A stretch of DNA of 64,000 nt from NCBI RefSeq assembly GCF_023051175.1, contig NZ_JALKII010000001.1, positions 618,501 to 682,500 of the forward strand, in the 5' to 3' direction. The notes beneath the pieces were generated by a model. It had not been told where the DNA came from. It did not search any database and saw nothing but the letters and a program-made list of their open reading frames with translations. Made by a program: the position numbers and the translations under genes. This document shows positions 7,893 to 16,855 of this stretch, piece by piece. This stretch comes from Alcanivorax quisquiliarum (GTDB lineage: Bacteria > Pseudomonadota > Gammaproteobacteria > Pseudomonadales > Alcanivoracaceae). How positions within the stretch are numbered: position 1 is the stretch's first letter; each line of letters starts with the position of its first letter.

Positions 7893-9815
7893 ATGCGCCG
7901 CATGAAGCACAGCCTGCGTGCGCATCTCGCACTGGGCACGCTACTGGCGTGCGTGATGGCCAGCGCCGATACCGGCACGCGGCTGGTGTTGTTCGACGAC
8001 CTGGCAAGCACTCCCCAGGCGCTGGGAATTGAAGAACAGCGCTACCTCGCGTTCGGCGGCGCCATTCTGGATTACTACAGTGATCGCTCCTTCGCTGCCC
8101 TGAGCCGCTTGCGCGTCAATCAGGCCCACGGGTTATTTGATGATTCCACCGAATATGCCGAGTTGCTGCAGGGAGAATTATTCCTCGACTATGGCCTGCC
8201 GGAGCAGGCCGGCGTTATTTTCGAACGGCTGCTGCGCAAGGATATTCTTGCCCGCACCCGAGCCGAAGCCTGGCTTCACAAGGCCGATCTGCACTATCGC
8301 CAGGGCGATTACCAGGCCGCCACCGATATCCTGACCGCTGCCCCGATTCAGGCGCTGCGCCCCGAGCAGCAACCGCATCGCCAGCTGCTGCTGGCCAACG
8401 CACTGATTCATCAGGGCGAGTTCAATCGCGCTGCCGATGAGCTGGCCACGGTGCCTCTGGACAGCGTGCCCGGCGCCTACGCCAGTTACAACATGGGCGT
8501 TGCCATGGTGCGTGCCGGGCAGCCCGCACATGGCCTGACGCGGCTGGAGCACGTCGCCGCATTGCCCTCAGGCGACCCCGAAATCAACGCGCTCAAGGAT
8601 CGTGCCGCGCTGGCCATCGGGCTGACAGAGCTGCGCCAGGGCCGTGCCGATCAGGCCCGTGCTGCACTGCTGCGCGTCCGCGCCGACGGCCCTTATTCCA
8701 GCGACGCACTGATGGCGTTGGGCCTGGCGAACTACCGTCGCGGCGCAGTGCGCTCGGCACTGCCCCTGTGGCTGGAGCTGATCCGCCGTGACCCCGTACA
8801 CGGGGCGGTACAGGAAGCGATGCTACTGGCACCCCGCGCCTATGAAGAGCTTGGTGCCCTGCCGCAAGCTCTGGCTGGCTATCAGGTTGCCGCCGAACAG
8901 TTCCGTGCCGTGCTGCACGACCTCGAAGCTACCGCGCGGCGTATCCGGCAACCGGGCTGGTTGCACACGCTCAATGACCAGACCGCCGCCCTCGCCAGCC
9001 AGGACCCGATGGCCTGGCTGGTGCGACAAGGCGCCGCCCAGGGCGACGATCTCGTTTACTTACATCAGCTTTTTGCCGAGCGGCAGTTCGCCGAGCAGTA
9101 TCGGCAATACCAGCAACTTGTGCGCCTGAGCGAGCTGCTGCGTCAGCATCAGCAATCCATCCCGGTGCTACAGGCCACCCTCGCCGAACGGCAACAACGG
9201 CTGGCCCGTGTTGCACCACGCATTCATGAACAAGTGGCAGCCCTGCGACAACAACAGCAACAGCTGGCTGACGCCACCGCCGCGCTGGCGCAGTCGATAC
9301 CGCAGCACCTTGATATCAACGCGACCCATGACCTGGCCGAGCTACCGCACGCCATCATGTGGCAGCGGGTTACCGGCTGGCTCGACAGTACTCAGCCCAG
9401 CGCCGCACAACGGCAGCGGCTGGAGCGCCTGCGTGGCCGCCTGCTTTGGGAAATCGCCCACCGCGGGCCGGCAAATCGTGAACGGCAGCAGCGCGACGGT
9501 GCCGCGCTGATCATTGATGCCGATATTGCCGGGCTACGCCTGGCCGCGCTGGAGCAACTGTTGAATGATGCCCATGTGGCACTGCAAAGCGATCTCGGCA
9601 CTCGCCTGACACACCTCGCCGAACAGATTGAGGCACAACGCACCCAGACCGAGGCAATCATCAACGAACTTGGCGAACGACTTCAGCTGGCCGGGTTGCA
9701 GCTACTTGCCCGGCAGCGCCAGACGCTCGGTGAGCATCTGGCTGAAGCGCACCTCTCCATCGCCCGGCTGCAAGACAGCGCGGCTCGAGCACAACAGACG
9801 CGGGGCCGCCAATGA
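7893..9815 (+). CDS. Exported TPR-repeat protein
   Basis: 640 residues from ATG 7893, or 637 from 7902. The N-terminus (LRAHLALGTLLACVMASADTG) looks like a signal peptide. Residues about 60-340 are helical repeats of the TPR type (for example AEAWLHKADLHYRQGDYQAA and DALMALGLANYRRGAVRSAL), and the C-terminal third is long Gln/Arg/Glu-rich coiled coil (LRQHQQSIPVLQATLAERQQ). Such an architecture suits a periplasmic scaffold. It overlaps the next gene by four bases (ATGA), a sign of translational coupling. Confidence 0.8.
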   Translation: MRRMKHSLRAHLALGTLLACVMASADTGTRLVLFDDLASTPQALGIEEQRYLAFGGAILDYYSDRSFAALSRLRVNQAHGLFDDSTEYAELLQGELFLDYGLPEQAGVIFERLLRKDILARTRAEAWLHKADLHYRQGDYQAATDILTAAPIQALRPEQQPHRQLLLANALIHQGEFNRAADELATVPLDSVPGAYASYNMGVAMVRAGQPAHGLTRLEHVAALPSGDPEINALKDRAALAIGLTELRQGRADQARAALLRVRADGPYSSDALMALGLANYRRGAVRSALPLWLELIRRDPVHGAVQEAMLLAPRAYEELGALPQALAGYQVAAEQFRAVLHDLEATARRIRQPGWLHTLNDQTAALASQDPMAWLVRQGAAQGDDLVYLHQLFAERQFAEQYRQYQQLVRLSELLRQHQQSIPVLQATLAERQQRLARVAPRIHEQVAALRQQQQQLADATAALAQSIPQHLDINATHDLAELPHAIMWQRVTGWLDSTQPSAAQRQRLERLRGRLLWEIAHRGPANRERQQRDGAALIIDADIAGLRLAALEQLLNDAHVALQSDLGTRLTHLAEQIEAQRTQTEAIINELGERLQLAGLQLLARQRQTLGEHLAEAHLSIARLQDSAARAQQTRGRQ

Positions 9816-12800
9816 TGCGCTTTACTTCCTGTGTTTCCCGTGCCGGATTCGCTGCCCTGCTGTTGGGCAGCACCGTGGCGGGCTGCACCTTCGCCCCCGC
9901 GCAAGCGCCGGTCGGCAGCCAGCATGATGGCCTGACGCTGGGTGATCTGGAACGTCTGGCGGTGGATATCACGCCACAGTCGCTGGCACAGGCCTCGCCA
10001 GAGGCCGCTATGGATCATTACCGCCACGCCATTGCATTACTGCCAGAGCCGGAACAACGCGCCCGGCCATTGCGGCGCATGGCCGATCTGGCCATGAACA
10101 CAGCCGAGTACCGTGCCATAGAAGACACCGACGGCGCCGGCAGTGATACCACGCTTGCCGAACACGAGCGTGATATTGACCGCATGCTCTACGAAAGTTT
10201 TATTCGCGAAGCAAAAAACAGCAGCGACCGGGAACAGCGTTTCGCGCTACTCGGCCTGGCCGGCAGCCTGCATGCCGAACGGCATGGCATCGACGACGCA
10301 GCTGGCCTGGAAACAGATTTCCGCACCGCGGTCATGCTTTACCGTGCTCTGCTGGACAGCACTCGCGATCCGCGCCAGCGCGCCGATGCCTGGTATCAAC
10401 TGGCCAAGGCATATGATTTTGGCGGCGATCTCGATGGCTCGCTGGCAGCGCTGGGGGCGCTGGTTCGCGAACATGCCGACAGCGAGTTTTACGCCGAAGC
10501 GCAATTCCGGCGCGGCGAATTGCTGTTTGCCCGTAACGCCTATGACGAAGCGGCCGCTGCCTATGCTGCCGTGCTGGCCCGGCCGGAAAACGACTTCACA
10601 TTACAAGCCCTCTACAAGCTCGGCTGGAGCTATTACAAGCTGGCGAACTACTCGCAAGCGCTGGCGCAATTCTTCCAGCTTGCTGATCGCCTCCACGGCC
10701 ATGCTTCGCTCACCGACACCGCCAGCATGCAGGCCAAGCTGCTTGGCGACACACACCGTGTCATCAGCCTGGCATTCACCAATCTGGACGGCGCCGTATC
10801 CGTTCGAGACTGGTTCGCCGAGCATGGAACGCGCGCCTATGAAGCCGATATTTATCGCCGGCTGGGCGAGCTGTATCTGCATCAACAGCGCTACCGTGAC
10901 GCCGCCGACAGCTACGACATGTTCGTCAGCCAGTACCCGGATGATCCGCGTGCGCCGACCTTCTCCAGCTTGCAGATCGACGCCTTCCGCCAAGGCGGCT
11001 TCCCCACGCTGGTGCTGCCTGCAAAAGAGCAATTTGTGCAACGCTACGGCATCCACAGCCGCTTCTGGGCGGCGCAGCCGGCAGCACGCGAAAGTTACAT
11101 CGAGGTGCTCAAGGGCCACATTCTCGATCTTGCCCAGCACTATCATGCGCAGGCGCAACAACACAGCGGCCCGTCCGCAGCCGCAGCCTATGCGGAACCG
11201 CTGCGCTGGTACCGGGAATATCTGGATACCCCGCCGCCGGGCGACGATCAGCCGATCATCAACCATCGCTATGCGGAAGCGCTCTACGCCGCTGGCGAGC
11301 ATGCCGGCGCCGTAACCGAATTCGAACGTACCGCTTACCAGTATTCCGATTATGCCGACGCCGACGCCGCAGGTTATTTCGCGCTGGTGGCCTATCAGGC
11401 CCGGCTCGCCGCACTGCCCACCGACACACCGCCTGACGCAATCGCTCAGCTGCGGCGGGAAAAAATCGCCAGCGGCCTGCGCTTTGCAGCCACCTGGCCG
11501 ACACACGCTCAGGCCACTACCGTGCTGGTCAGCGTCAGCGAAGACCAACTGGCGCTGGGCGATGTAGCCGGCGCCGTCGCCACTGCCGGCCTGCTGGTGA
11601 ATCGCACGCCAGCGCCTGCCGCAGAGCAGCTGCGTTACGGCTGGGCCACCATCGCCAACGGCGAATTCGATCTGGGCCGCTACCCGGTCGCCGAATACGC
11701 CTACAGCACCTTGCTCGCACAGCCGGGTTTGGGCGCGCAAGAGCGCACAACTTATCAGGAGCGCCTGGCGGCCAGCATCTATCGACAGGCCGAAGCTCTG
11801 CTGGCAGCCGACAACAAGGCCGAGGCGGCGGCCATGTTCCTGCGCGTAGGCACAACAGTGGCCAGCGCCAGCATTCGCAAGCAAGCCGAGTACGATGCCG
11901 CCGCACTGCTGCTTGAGCTTGCCGACTACAGCAGCGCGGCCCGCGTGCTGGAAGATTTCCGGCGCCGCTACGCCGAAGATGCACTGGCCGCCACGGTGCC
12001 CGACAAACTGGCGCTGGCTTACGAAAACATGGGCGATTTTCTGGCCGCAGCGCGCGAGCTCGAACTGATCGCCGACAGCTACACCGAAAGCGATCCCGAG
12101 CTTGCCAGCCAGGCACTCTGGCAGGCAGCGGAAATGGCCGACCGCGCCGAGCAGCCCATGGCATCCATCAGCTTGTATCGCAAATACGCCTGGGCCTATC
12201 CCGAACCCATCGCCCTGCGCGCCGAAGCACAATACCGGCTGGCCGGCCTCTATCAACAACTTGGCGATCAGGATCGCCATACCTTCTGGCTCGACCGCCT
12301 GGTGCTCACGGCCGGCGATGCCGCAGAGGCTGCCACCCCACGCATCGCCTGGCTGGGTGCCTGGGCCGCCTTCGCCCTGGCGGAACCGCAATTTGCCTCA
12401 TTCAGCGAGATCCGGCTGACACAACCACTGCGTCGCAGCCTGGAGAGAAAAACCGCAGCGATGCGCACTGCCCTGCGCCGTTATGAAGCGGTTGCCGCCT
12501 TGCAGGTAGCGGAATTTGCCACCGCCGCCAACTACCGCATTGGCGATATGTATCGGCAACTGGCACAGGACATCTTGCACAGCGAGCGCCCGCGCAATCT
12601 TGATGAGCTTGAGCTTGAGCTCTACGAACTGATGCTGGAAGAACAGGCGCTGCCTTACGAAGACATGGCCATCGACGTGCTGATTGCCAATACCGATCTC
12701 GCGCCCGAAGGCATCTATGACGACTGGGTGCGGCAAAGCTTTGCTGCACTGGGGGAGCTCCTGCCGGGGCGCTTTGCAAAATTCGAGCAGGTCGAAACTT

Positions 12801-12820
12801 ATGTCGACATCATTTACTGA
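9812..12820 (+). CDS. Large TPR lipoprotein
   Basis: 1002 residues. The signal GFAALLLGSTVAGC ends in a lipobox (V-A-G-C, Cys25), followed by TFAP, so sorting to the outer membrane is expected. Nearly the whole mature protein is tandem TPR-like helical pairs (YQLAKAYDFGGDLDGSLAAL, YKLGWSYYKLANYSQALAQF, YRLAGLYQQLGDQDRHTFWL). Proteins of this kind serve as large docking platforms; in Myxococcus gliding and spore-coat machines comparable TPR proteins accompany TolQR-type motors. It overlaps the next gene by 20 bases. Confidence 0.8.
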   Translation: MMRFTSCVSRAGFAALLLGSTVAGCTFAPAQAPVGSQHDGLTLGDLERLAVDITPQSLAQASPEAAMDHYRHAIALLPEPEQRARPLRRMADLAMNTAEYRAIEDTDGAGSDTTLAEHERDIDRMLYESFIREAKNSSDREQRFALLGLAGSLHAERHGIDDAAGLETDFRTAVMLYRALLDSTRDPRQRADAWYQLAKAYDFGGDLDGSLAALGALVREHADSEFYAEAQFRRGELLFARNAYDEAAAAYAAVLARPENDFTLQALYKLGWSYYKLANYSQALAQFFQLADRLHGHASLTDTASMQAKLLGDTHRVISLAFTNLDGAVSVRDWFAEHGTRAYEADIYRRLGELYLHQQRYRDAADSYDMFVSQYPDDPRAPTFSSLQIDAFRQGGFPTLVLPAKEQFVQRYGIHSRFWAAQPAARESYIEVLKGHILDLAQHYHAQAQQHSGPSAAAAYAEPLRWYREYLDTPPPGDDQPIINHRYAEALYAAGEHAGAVTEFERTAYQYSDYADADAAGYFALVAYQARLAALPTDTPPDAIAQLRREKIASGLRFAATWPTHAQATTVLVSVSEDQLALGDVAGAVATAGLLVNRTPAPAAEQLRYGWATIANGEFDLGRYPVAEYAYSTLLAQPGLGAQERTTYQERLAASIYRQAEALLAADNKAEAAAMFLRVGTTVASASIRKQAEYDAAALLLELADYSSAARVLEDFRRRYAEDALAATVPDKLALAYENMGDFLAAARELELIADSYTESDPELASQALWQAAEMADRAEQPMASISLYRKYAWAYPEPIALRAEAQYRLAGLYQQLGDQDRHTFWLDRLVLTAGDAAEAATPRIAWLGAWAAFALAEPQFASFSEIRLTQPLRRSLERKTAAMRTALRRYEAVAALQVAEFATAANYRIGDMYRQLAQDILHSERPRNLDELELELYELMLEEQALPYEDMAIDVLIANTDLAPEGIYDDWVRQSFAALGELLPGRFAKFEQVETYVDIIY

Positions 12821-13529
12821 CAAGCTGTGCCAGCTCGGCCGCTACCCTCTGCTCGCGTTACTGGCAGCCGTGTTGCTGGCCGGCTGCACGAGCACACCAT
12901 CGCAACTCACACGGCCAGAAGCCAGTGTGTCGCGCTACGCTGAGCAGCGCGCCGGTGGCGTTGTCACCGACAGCGATGCCATTCATGTGCCGCCGGTGCC
13001 CCACGCGCCCGCAGCGGCAATAATGGCCGAGGCCGCGTTGCAGGATTACGCATTGGCGCTACATGCCATGCACCAGGGCCGTGACGACGAAGCGCTAACG
13101 TTGCTGCACCAGCTTGCCGAGCGCTACCCCCTGCTCTCCGGCCCTTGGGTCAATATCGGGCTGATCCAGCTGCGCCGACAGCAATTTGCCGAAGCCGAAC
13201 ACAGCCTGCACGCCGCGCTCGCCACCAACAGCCGCAACCCGTATGCCCACAACGCGCTGGGCCTCGCACTGCGCGAGCAAGGGCGGTTTGACGAAGCACG
13301 AGTGCATTATCAGCACGCCATTGAGCTCGATCCCCGTTATGCCCGTGCGCATTTCAACCTCGGCGTGCTGGCAGAGCTTTATCAGCAACAGCCGGCAGAG
13401 GCACTGCACCACTTCCGCCATTATCAGGCATTGCAGAAACAACCCGATCAGGCCGTCGCCAACTGGATCGCTGATCTGGAGCGGCGCGTCTCGACCTATC
13501 CCGCCGTTGCCACGGAGGACACCCAATGA
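12801..13529 (+). CDS. Second TPR lipoprotein of the operon
   Basis: 242 residues. Start at 12801, inside the end of the preceding gene, because this Met leads directly into a lipoprotein signal (YPLLALLAAVLLAGC, lipobox L-A-G-C, Cys29). Residues about 85-215 contain three to four canonical TPR units (NPYAHNALGLALREQGRFDE, ARAHFNLGVLAELYQQQPAE). It resembles the short TPR lipoproteins of PilF/NlpI type, though PilF itself normally sits with ispG. Overlap of four bases with the next gene indicates co-translation. Confidence 0.8.
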   Translation: MSTSFTDKLCQLGRYPLLALLAAVLLAGCTSTPSQLTRPEASVSRYAEQRAGGVVTDSDAIHVPPVPHAPAAAIMAEAALQDYALALHAMHQGRDDEALTLLHQLAERYPLLSGPWVNIGLIQLRRQQFAEAEHSLHAALATNSRNPYAHNALGLALREQGRFDEARVHYQHAIELDPRYARAHFNLGVLAELYQQQPAEALHHFRHYQALQKQPDQAVANWIADLERRVSTYPAVATEDTQ

Positions 13530-13831
13530 AACGCCTGCTTGTTCTGTCGTGGCTGATTGCTCCCGGCCTCGCGAGCGCCGCCGACACAGCCACCGGCCTC
13601 AACATCATCGGCAGCCAGGAGGCGCCAACGGTACTCAACGTAGTGCCATGGAAAGAAAGGGAAGTTCGCCTCGATCCTCGCGATCCGACTTCCGCGTTGC
13701 TGGATCGCGTTCTGGAACCGCTGGACCCGGACGTGTTGCAGCGTGAAGTGGAGTATCACCAGACACTGAGGCAGCAAACAGAGAACCAGAACGCGATACC
13801 CGGCAGCCAGGCAGCGAAGACTGCTCACTGA
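13526..13831 (+). CDS. Small exported protein of the envelope operon
   Basis: 101 residues: signal peptide MKRLLVLSWLIAPGLASA then a short polar mature region (ADTATGLNIIGSQEAPTVLN). The mature part includes a conserved-looking WKEREVRLDPRDPTSALLD segment and ends in a charged helix. No family recognised. Its position immediately before the TolQ-like gene suggests a periplasmic accessory subunit. The start overlaps the previous stop (ATGA). Confidence 0.7.
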   Translation: MKRLLVLSWLIAPGLASAADTATGLNIIGSQEAPTVLNVVPWKEREVRLDPRDPTSALLDRVLEPLDPDVLQREVEYHQTLRQQTENQNAIPGSQAAKTAH

Positions 13832-13868
13832 CCATTTATGCCCTTGCTTTCTTTATCAGGAGATCCCC

Positions 13869-14576
13869 ATGCCGACTGCGGCCCTTGCTACCACCGCGCC
13901 TGTTGCGGACACCAGCTTCGTCAATACAATCGTCAGCTTCATTCAGGATGGCGGCTCATTCATGTACCCGATTCTGCTGGTGCTGGCCGTCGGCGTGGCC
14001 ATCACTCTTGAACGGGTCATTTACCTGCAAGGCGTCAAGAGCAAAAACCGCCGCATCTGGGCTGACATATTTCCCCTGCTGACCAAGGCACAGTTTCGCC
14101 AGGCACTGGAGCTGGTGCGCGACAACGATGCCGGCATCGCCCGCATCATCGGCTACGGACTGGAGCGTGCGCGCAGCAGCCGCCGCTTCGAAGATGTGGA
14201 GCTGGCCATGGAAGAAGGGCTGATGGAAGTGTTGCCACGCCTTGAGACGCGCACCGGTTATCTGGCGACGCTGGCCAACATCGCCACCCTGCTTGGCCTG
14301 CTGGGCACCATCATCGGGCTCATCGTCGCTTTTACAGCGGTGGCCAGCGCCGATCCGGCACAAAAAGCCGATCTGCTGTCGGCCTCCATCTCCATGGCCA
14401 TGAACACCACCGCGCTGGGCCTGATCGCTGCCATTCCACTGTTGCTGGCGCACGCGTTCATCAACTCCATGACCACCAAGATCGTGGACAGCCTGGAAAT
14501 GGCCTCGGTGAAATTCAGCAACGCATACCGTCTCGCCGCCAGCCAGCAGGACCAACGCCGGCCTGACGCCGAATAA
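13869..14576 (+). CDS. MotA/TolQ/ExbB proton-channel family protein
   Basis: 235 residues with the three-helix ExbB plan: TM1 about 32-50, a cytoplasmic loop with charged helices (residues 55-130), TM2 about 138-158 with the family signature TLLGLLGTIIGLIVAF, and TM3 about 176-200 (MAMNTTALGLIAAIPLLLAH). This class forms the inner-membrane pentamer around a TolR/ExbD dimer and converts proton flow into movement. It lies just upstream of two TolR/ExbD genes and an AgmX-like gene, not in a tol-pal or exb-tonB context, so it is a dedicated motor. Confidence 0.92.
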   Translation: MPTAALATTAPVADTSFVNTIVSFIQDGGSFMYPILLVLAVGVAITLERVIYLQGVKSKNRRIWADIFPLLTKAQFRQALELVRDNDAGIARIIGYGLERARSSRRFEDVELAMEEGLMEVLPRLETRTGYLATLANIATLLGLLGTIIGLIVAFTAVASADPAQKADLLSASISMAMNTTALGLIAAIPLLLAHAFINSMTTKIVDSLEMASVKFSNAYRLAASQQDQRRPDAE

Positions 14577-14603
14577 TTCCGCCCGTTCTGTCAAGGAGCC
14601 GGT

Positions 14604-15122
14604 ATGCGATTTCGCAAACGAGAGAGAGAAGACGGCGAACTCAACGTCACCACCTTCATGAACCTGATGGTGGTGCTGATACCGTTCTTGCTGCTCAACG
14701 CGGTGTTTGCACAGGTTTCGGTGCTGAAACTGAACCTGCCCGCCGACGGCGCGCCTGCGGCCGAACACACCGAGCCACCGCCGTTGCTGGTGGAAGTGCT
14801 GATCTACCCGGATCGCTATGTGGTATCCGATCGCCTCAGCGGGCCGCTGAAAAGCCTGCCCAACCTCGGCGGCGGCCAGCATGACAGCGCCAGCCTGCAA
14901 GCGTTTCTGCTGGAAATAAAACAGCGCTTTCCGCAACTGACGGACATCACGCTGCTATGCGACGACAGCACCAGTTATGAATTGCTGGTGCAAACCATGG
15001 ATGCCGTGCGCTTGCACACCACAATGATCAACGGCCAACCCATTCGCCGGGAATTATTTCCGGATATCGGCTTGGGCAGAGCCCCGGCGCAAGCCCCGCA
15101 GGCCGAGGGAGACATCCTATGA
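14604..15122 (+). CDS. ExbD/TolR-type protein lacking the channel aspartate
   Basis: 172 residues: short basic cytoplasmic tail, one membrane helix (about residues 14-36, NVTTFMNLMVVLIPFLLLNA), then a periplasmic domain. In ExbD, TolR and MotB the helix carries an invariant proton-accepting Asp (L-x-D-V). Here the aligned residue is Asn20 (F-M-N-L). The periplasmic part keeps the TolR-like alpha/beta pattern (LTDITLLCDDSTSYELLVQT). The stop overlaps the next start by four bases. It is probably the non-protonated partner of a heterodimer. Confidence 0.85.
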   Translation: MRFRKREREDGELNVTTFMNLMVVLIPFLLLNAVFAQVSVLKLNLPADGAPAAEHTEPPPLLVEVLIYPDRYVVSDRLSGPLKSLPNLGGGQHDSASLQAFLLEIKQRFPQLTDITLLCDDSTSYELLVQTMDAVRLHTTMINGQPIRRELFPDIGLGRAPAQAPQAEGDIL

Positions 15123-15637
15123 ACCCGAAGTCGGTGCGCGCCCGGCGCAAGGCGCGCCACTACCAGCGACGGCGCAAAGTACCCGGCCTGAACCTGACGG
15201 CGCTGATGGATATCTTCACCGTTCTGGTGTTCTTCCTGCTGGTGAACAGCAGCAACTCGCAACAGTTGCCGGCCAACCCGGATATTGTGCTGCCGGAATC
15301 CGCCGCTCAGGAACTGCCGGAGGAAATGCTCACCATCCAGATCAGCCCGCACAGCATCCTGCTACAGGAGCGGCCATTGATGAGCGTGGACGACGCCATG
15401 CAACACCACGGCCGTGTCCTGCCGGCACTGGTGCATGAGCTTGAGCGTTATGCAGATCGCGCCACGCAGCTGGGCGGCCCAGCTGACGAGGGACGCGGGC
15501 TGATGATCATGGCTGATCGCCACACTCCCTATGCGCTGCTGGAACGCATCATGCACAGCGCCAACCAGACCGAGTACAGCCGCCTGAGATTTGCTGTACT
15601 GCGCAGCAATGGGAGCAATGGGAGCGAGGCACCATGA
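15119..15637 (+). CDS. ExbD/TolR-type protein with the channel aspartate
   Basis: 172 residues: strongly basic N-terminus (RARRKARHYQRRRK), one membrane helix whose LNLTALMDIFTVLVFFLLV contains the family aspartate (Asp31), then a periplasmic TolR-like domain (MLTIQISPHSILLQERPLMS). It is expected to form the ion path with the upstream TolQ-like protein. Together with the preceding Asn-bearing paralogue it gives a two-TolR arrangement, as in the Myxococcus Agl motor, though there both copies keep Asp as far as I know. It overlaps neighbours at both ends. Confidence 0.9.
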   Translation: MNPKSVRARRKARHYQRRRKVPGLNLTALMDIFTVLVFFLLVNSSNSQQLPANPDIVLPESAAQELPEEMLTIQISPHSILLQERPLMSVDDAMQHHGRVLPALVHELERYADRATQLGGPADEGRGLMIMADRHTPYALLERIMHSANQTEYSRLRFAVLRSNGSNGSEAP

Positions 15638-16650
15638 GCACAGGCAAGCAAAGCGTGCGTGCAACGCCCTTGCGCACACCCGTGGCACAAAACAGAAACA
15701 GCGCACCGGCCGGCTTGCTGCCCTGGGACCCGTTCCCCGGCGAGCACCGCCGTCAGTACAGCATTCTGGCCATTATCCTGCTGCTCTGCGCCGCGTTGAT
15801 CGCGATCATCGAAACCACCCCGGCGTACCGCCAGCCAAGCATGAGCGCACCAGTACCAGAGCGCTTGGCCCGGCTAGTGATAGAACGGGCCCAGCCACCA
15901 CCCACGCCGGTAACCGCACCCGAGCCCGAGCCGGAAGCAGAAGCGCCCCAGCCGGAGAGCGCACCGCCCGAGGCCGAACCCGCGCCCGCGCCTGCCACCC
16001 CCGAGCCGCCAACCCCTGAGCGTGTGGAACAGGCCCGCGAGCGCGCACGGCAGGAAGTGCAGGTCTTCGAGGACTCCCTGGCGGGCCTGCGCGAGATGGC
16101 GCCCAGGCCCGGCACCGGCGCACAAGCCGGCCAGAGCTTGCAACGCGGCGGCAGCGAAGCCACCGCCGCCCAGCGGGATCTGCTCACCAGCCGCGCCGGC
16201 ATACGCTCCGGCGGCATCAGCACCGGTACTGTTTCCGGGCGCGGCGAAGGGAGCCCCGATCTGGCCAGCGCATCGGCGGCACAGGTAACGCAGGTGGACA
16301 GCCGCATCGCGACCGAAGCGGCCCAGACACCGCAGCAACGAACCGGCGGCACCGGCCAGAATGTGCGTACCGAAGAACAGATCCGCCACACTTTCGATCG
16401 TTATGCAGGGCGCATCAATGCCATGTACCAGCGTGCCTTACGCAGCAACCCGACATTGCAGGGCACGCTTGTCATCCATCTGGAGATTGCACCGGATGGC
16501 CGGGTCAGCACCGCCAGCGTCACCTCGACCGAGCTGCACGATCCTGAGCTGGAGCGGCGCGTCATTACCGTGATCCGCAGTATGGATTTCGGGGTCATGG
16601 ACGTAGAGACATGGCGCGGCGATTACCCGATCAACTTTTTCCCGAGCTGA
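15634..16650 (+). CDS. AgmX/PglI-like (TonB-type) trans-periplasmic protein
   Basis: 338 residues. One membrane helix (about 44-60, ILAIILLLCAALIAIIE) follows a cytoplasmic N-terminus. A Pro/Glu/Ala-rich rod (residues about 87-135) can span the periplasm, as in TonB. A Gly/Ser/Gln-rich linker leads to a C-terminal domain (about 245-338) with IRHTFDRYAGRINAMYQRAL and GTLVIHLEIAPDGRVSTASV, the signature of the AgmX/PglI C-terminal domain related to TonB C-termini. It would transmit force from the TolQ/TolR-like motor to the outer-membrane TPR lipoproteins. Last gene of the operon. Confidence 0.88.
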   Translation: MSTGKQSVRATPLRTPVAQNRNSAPAGLLPWDPFPGEHRRQYSILAIILLLCAALIAIIETTPAYRQPSMSAPVPERLARLVIERAQPPPTPVTAPEPEPEAEAPQPESAPPEAEPAPAPATPEPPTPERVEQARERARQEVQVFEDSLAGLREMAPRPGTGAQAGQSLQRGGSEATAAQRDLLTSRAGIRSGGISTGTVSGRGEGSPDLASASAAQVTQVDSRIATEAAQTPQQRTGGTGQNVRTEEQIRHTFDRYAGRINAMYQRALRSNPTLQGTLVIHLEIAPDGRVSTASVTSTELHDPELERRVITVIRSMDFGVMDVETWRGDYPINFFPS

Positions 16651-16709
16651 TCGACACCGCGACTGAAGTAGCGGCGCCGGGCGGGAAAGCGACGGCGTGA
16701 CGGAGTCGC

Positions 16710-16741
16710 AAGGCGGCAAGGCGGCAAGGCGGCAAGGCGGC
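16710..16741. repeat. Four tandem copies of AAGGCGGC
   Basis: Four perfect 8-bp units lie in the 205-bp gap between the envelope operon and epmC. The gap otherwise shows no gene, clear terminator or promoter. Confidence 0.9.
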
Positions 16742-16855
16742 AGAGAGTAACGGCAGCAATGGCGATGGCAACAAACGTAGCCGCGGCACAAGCCGTGCCG
16801 GCAAGCCCATCAACAGCAAGCATAGCGAGACTGGCGCCTCAATGGCCGCCAGCCG

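Noticed and set aside
10601-12391. 596-codon minus-strand frame within the large TPR lipoprotein gene
   Set aside because: Shadow of a GC-rich coding frame; the plus-strand product has a signal peptide and regular TPR repeats.
13526-16650. Housekeeping tol-pal or exb-tonB locus
   Set aside because: TolB, Pal and YbgF genes are absent, there are two TolR-like genes, and the C-terminal protein is AgmX/PglI-like with TPR lipoproteins upstream.
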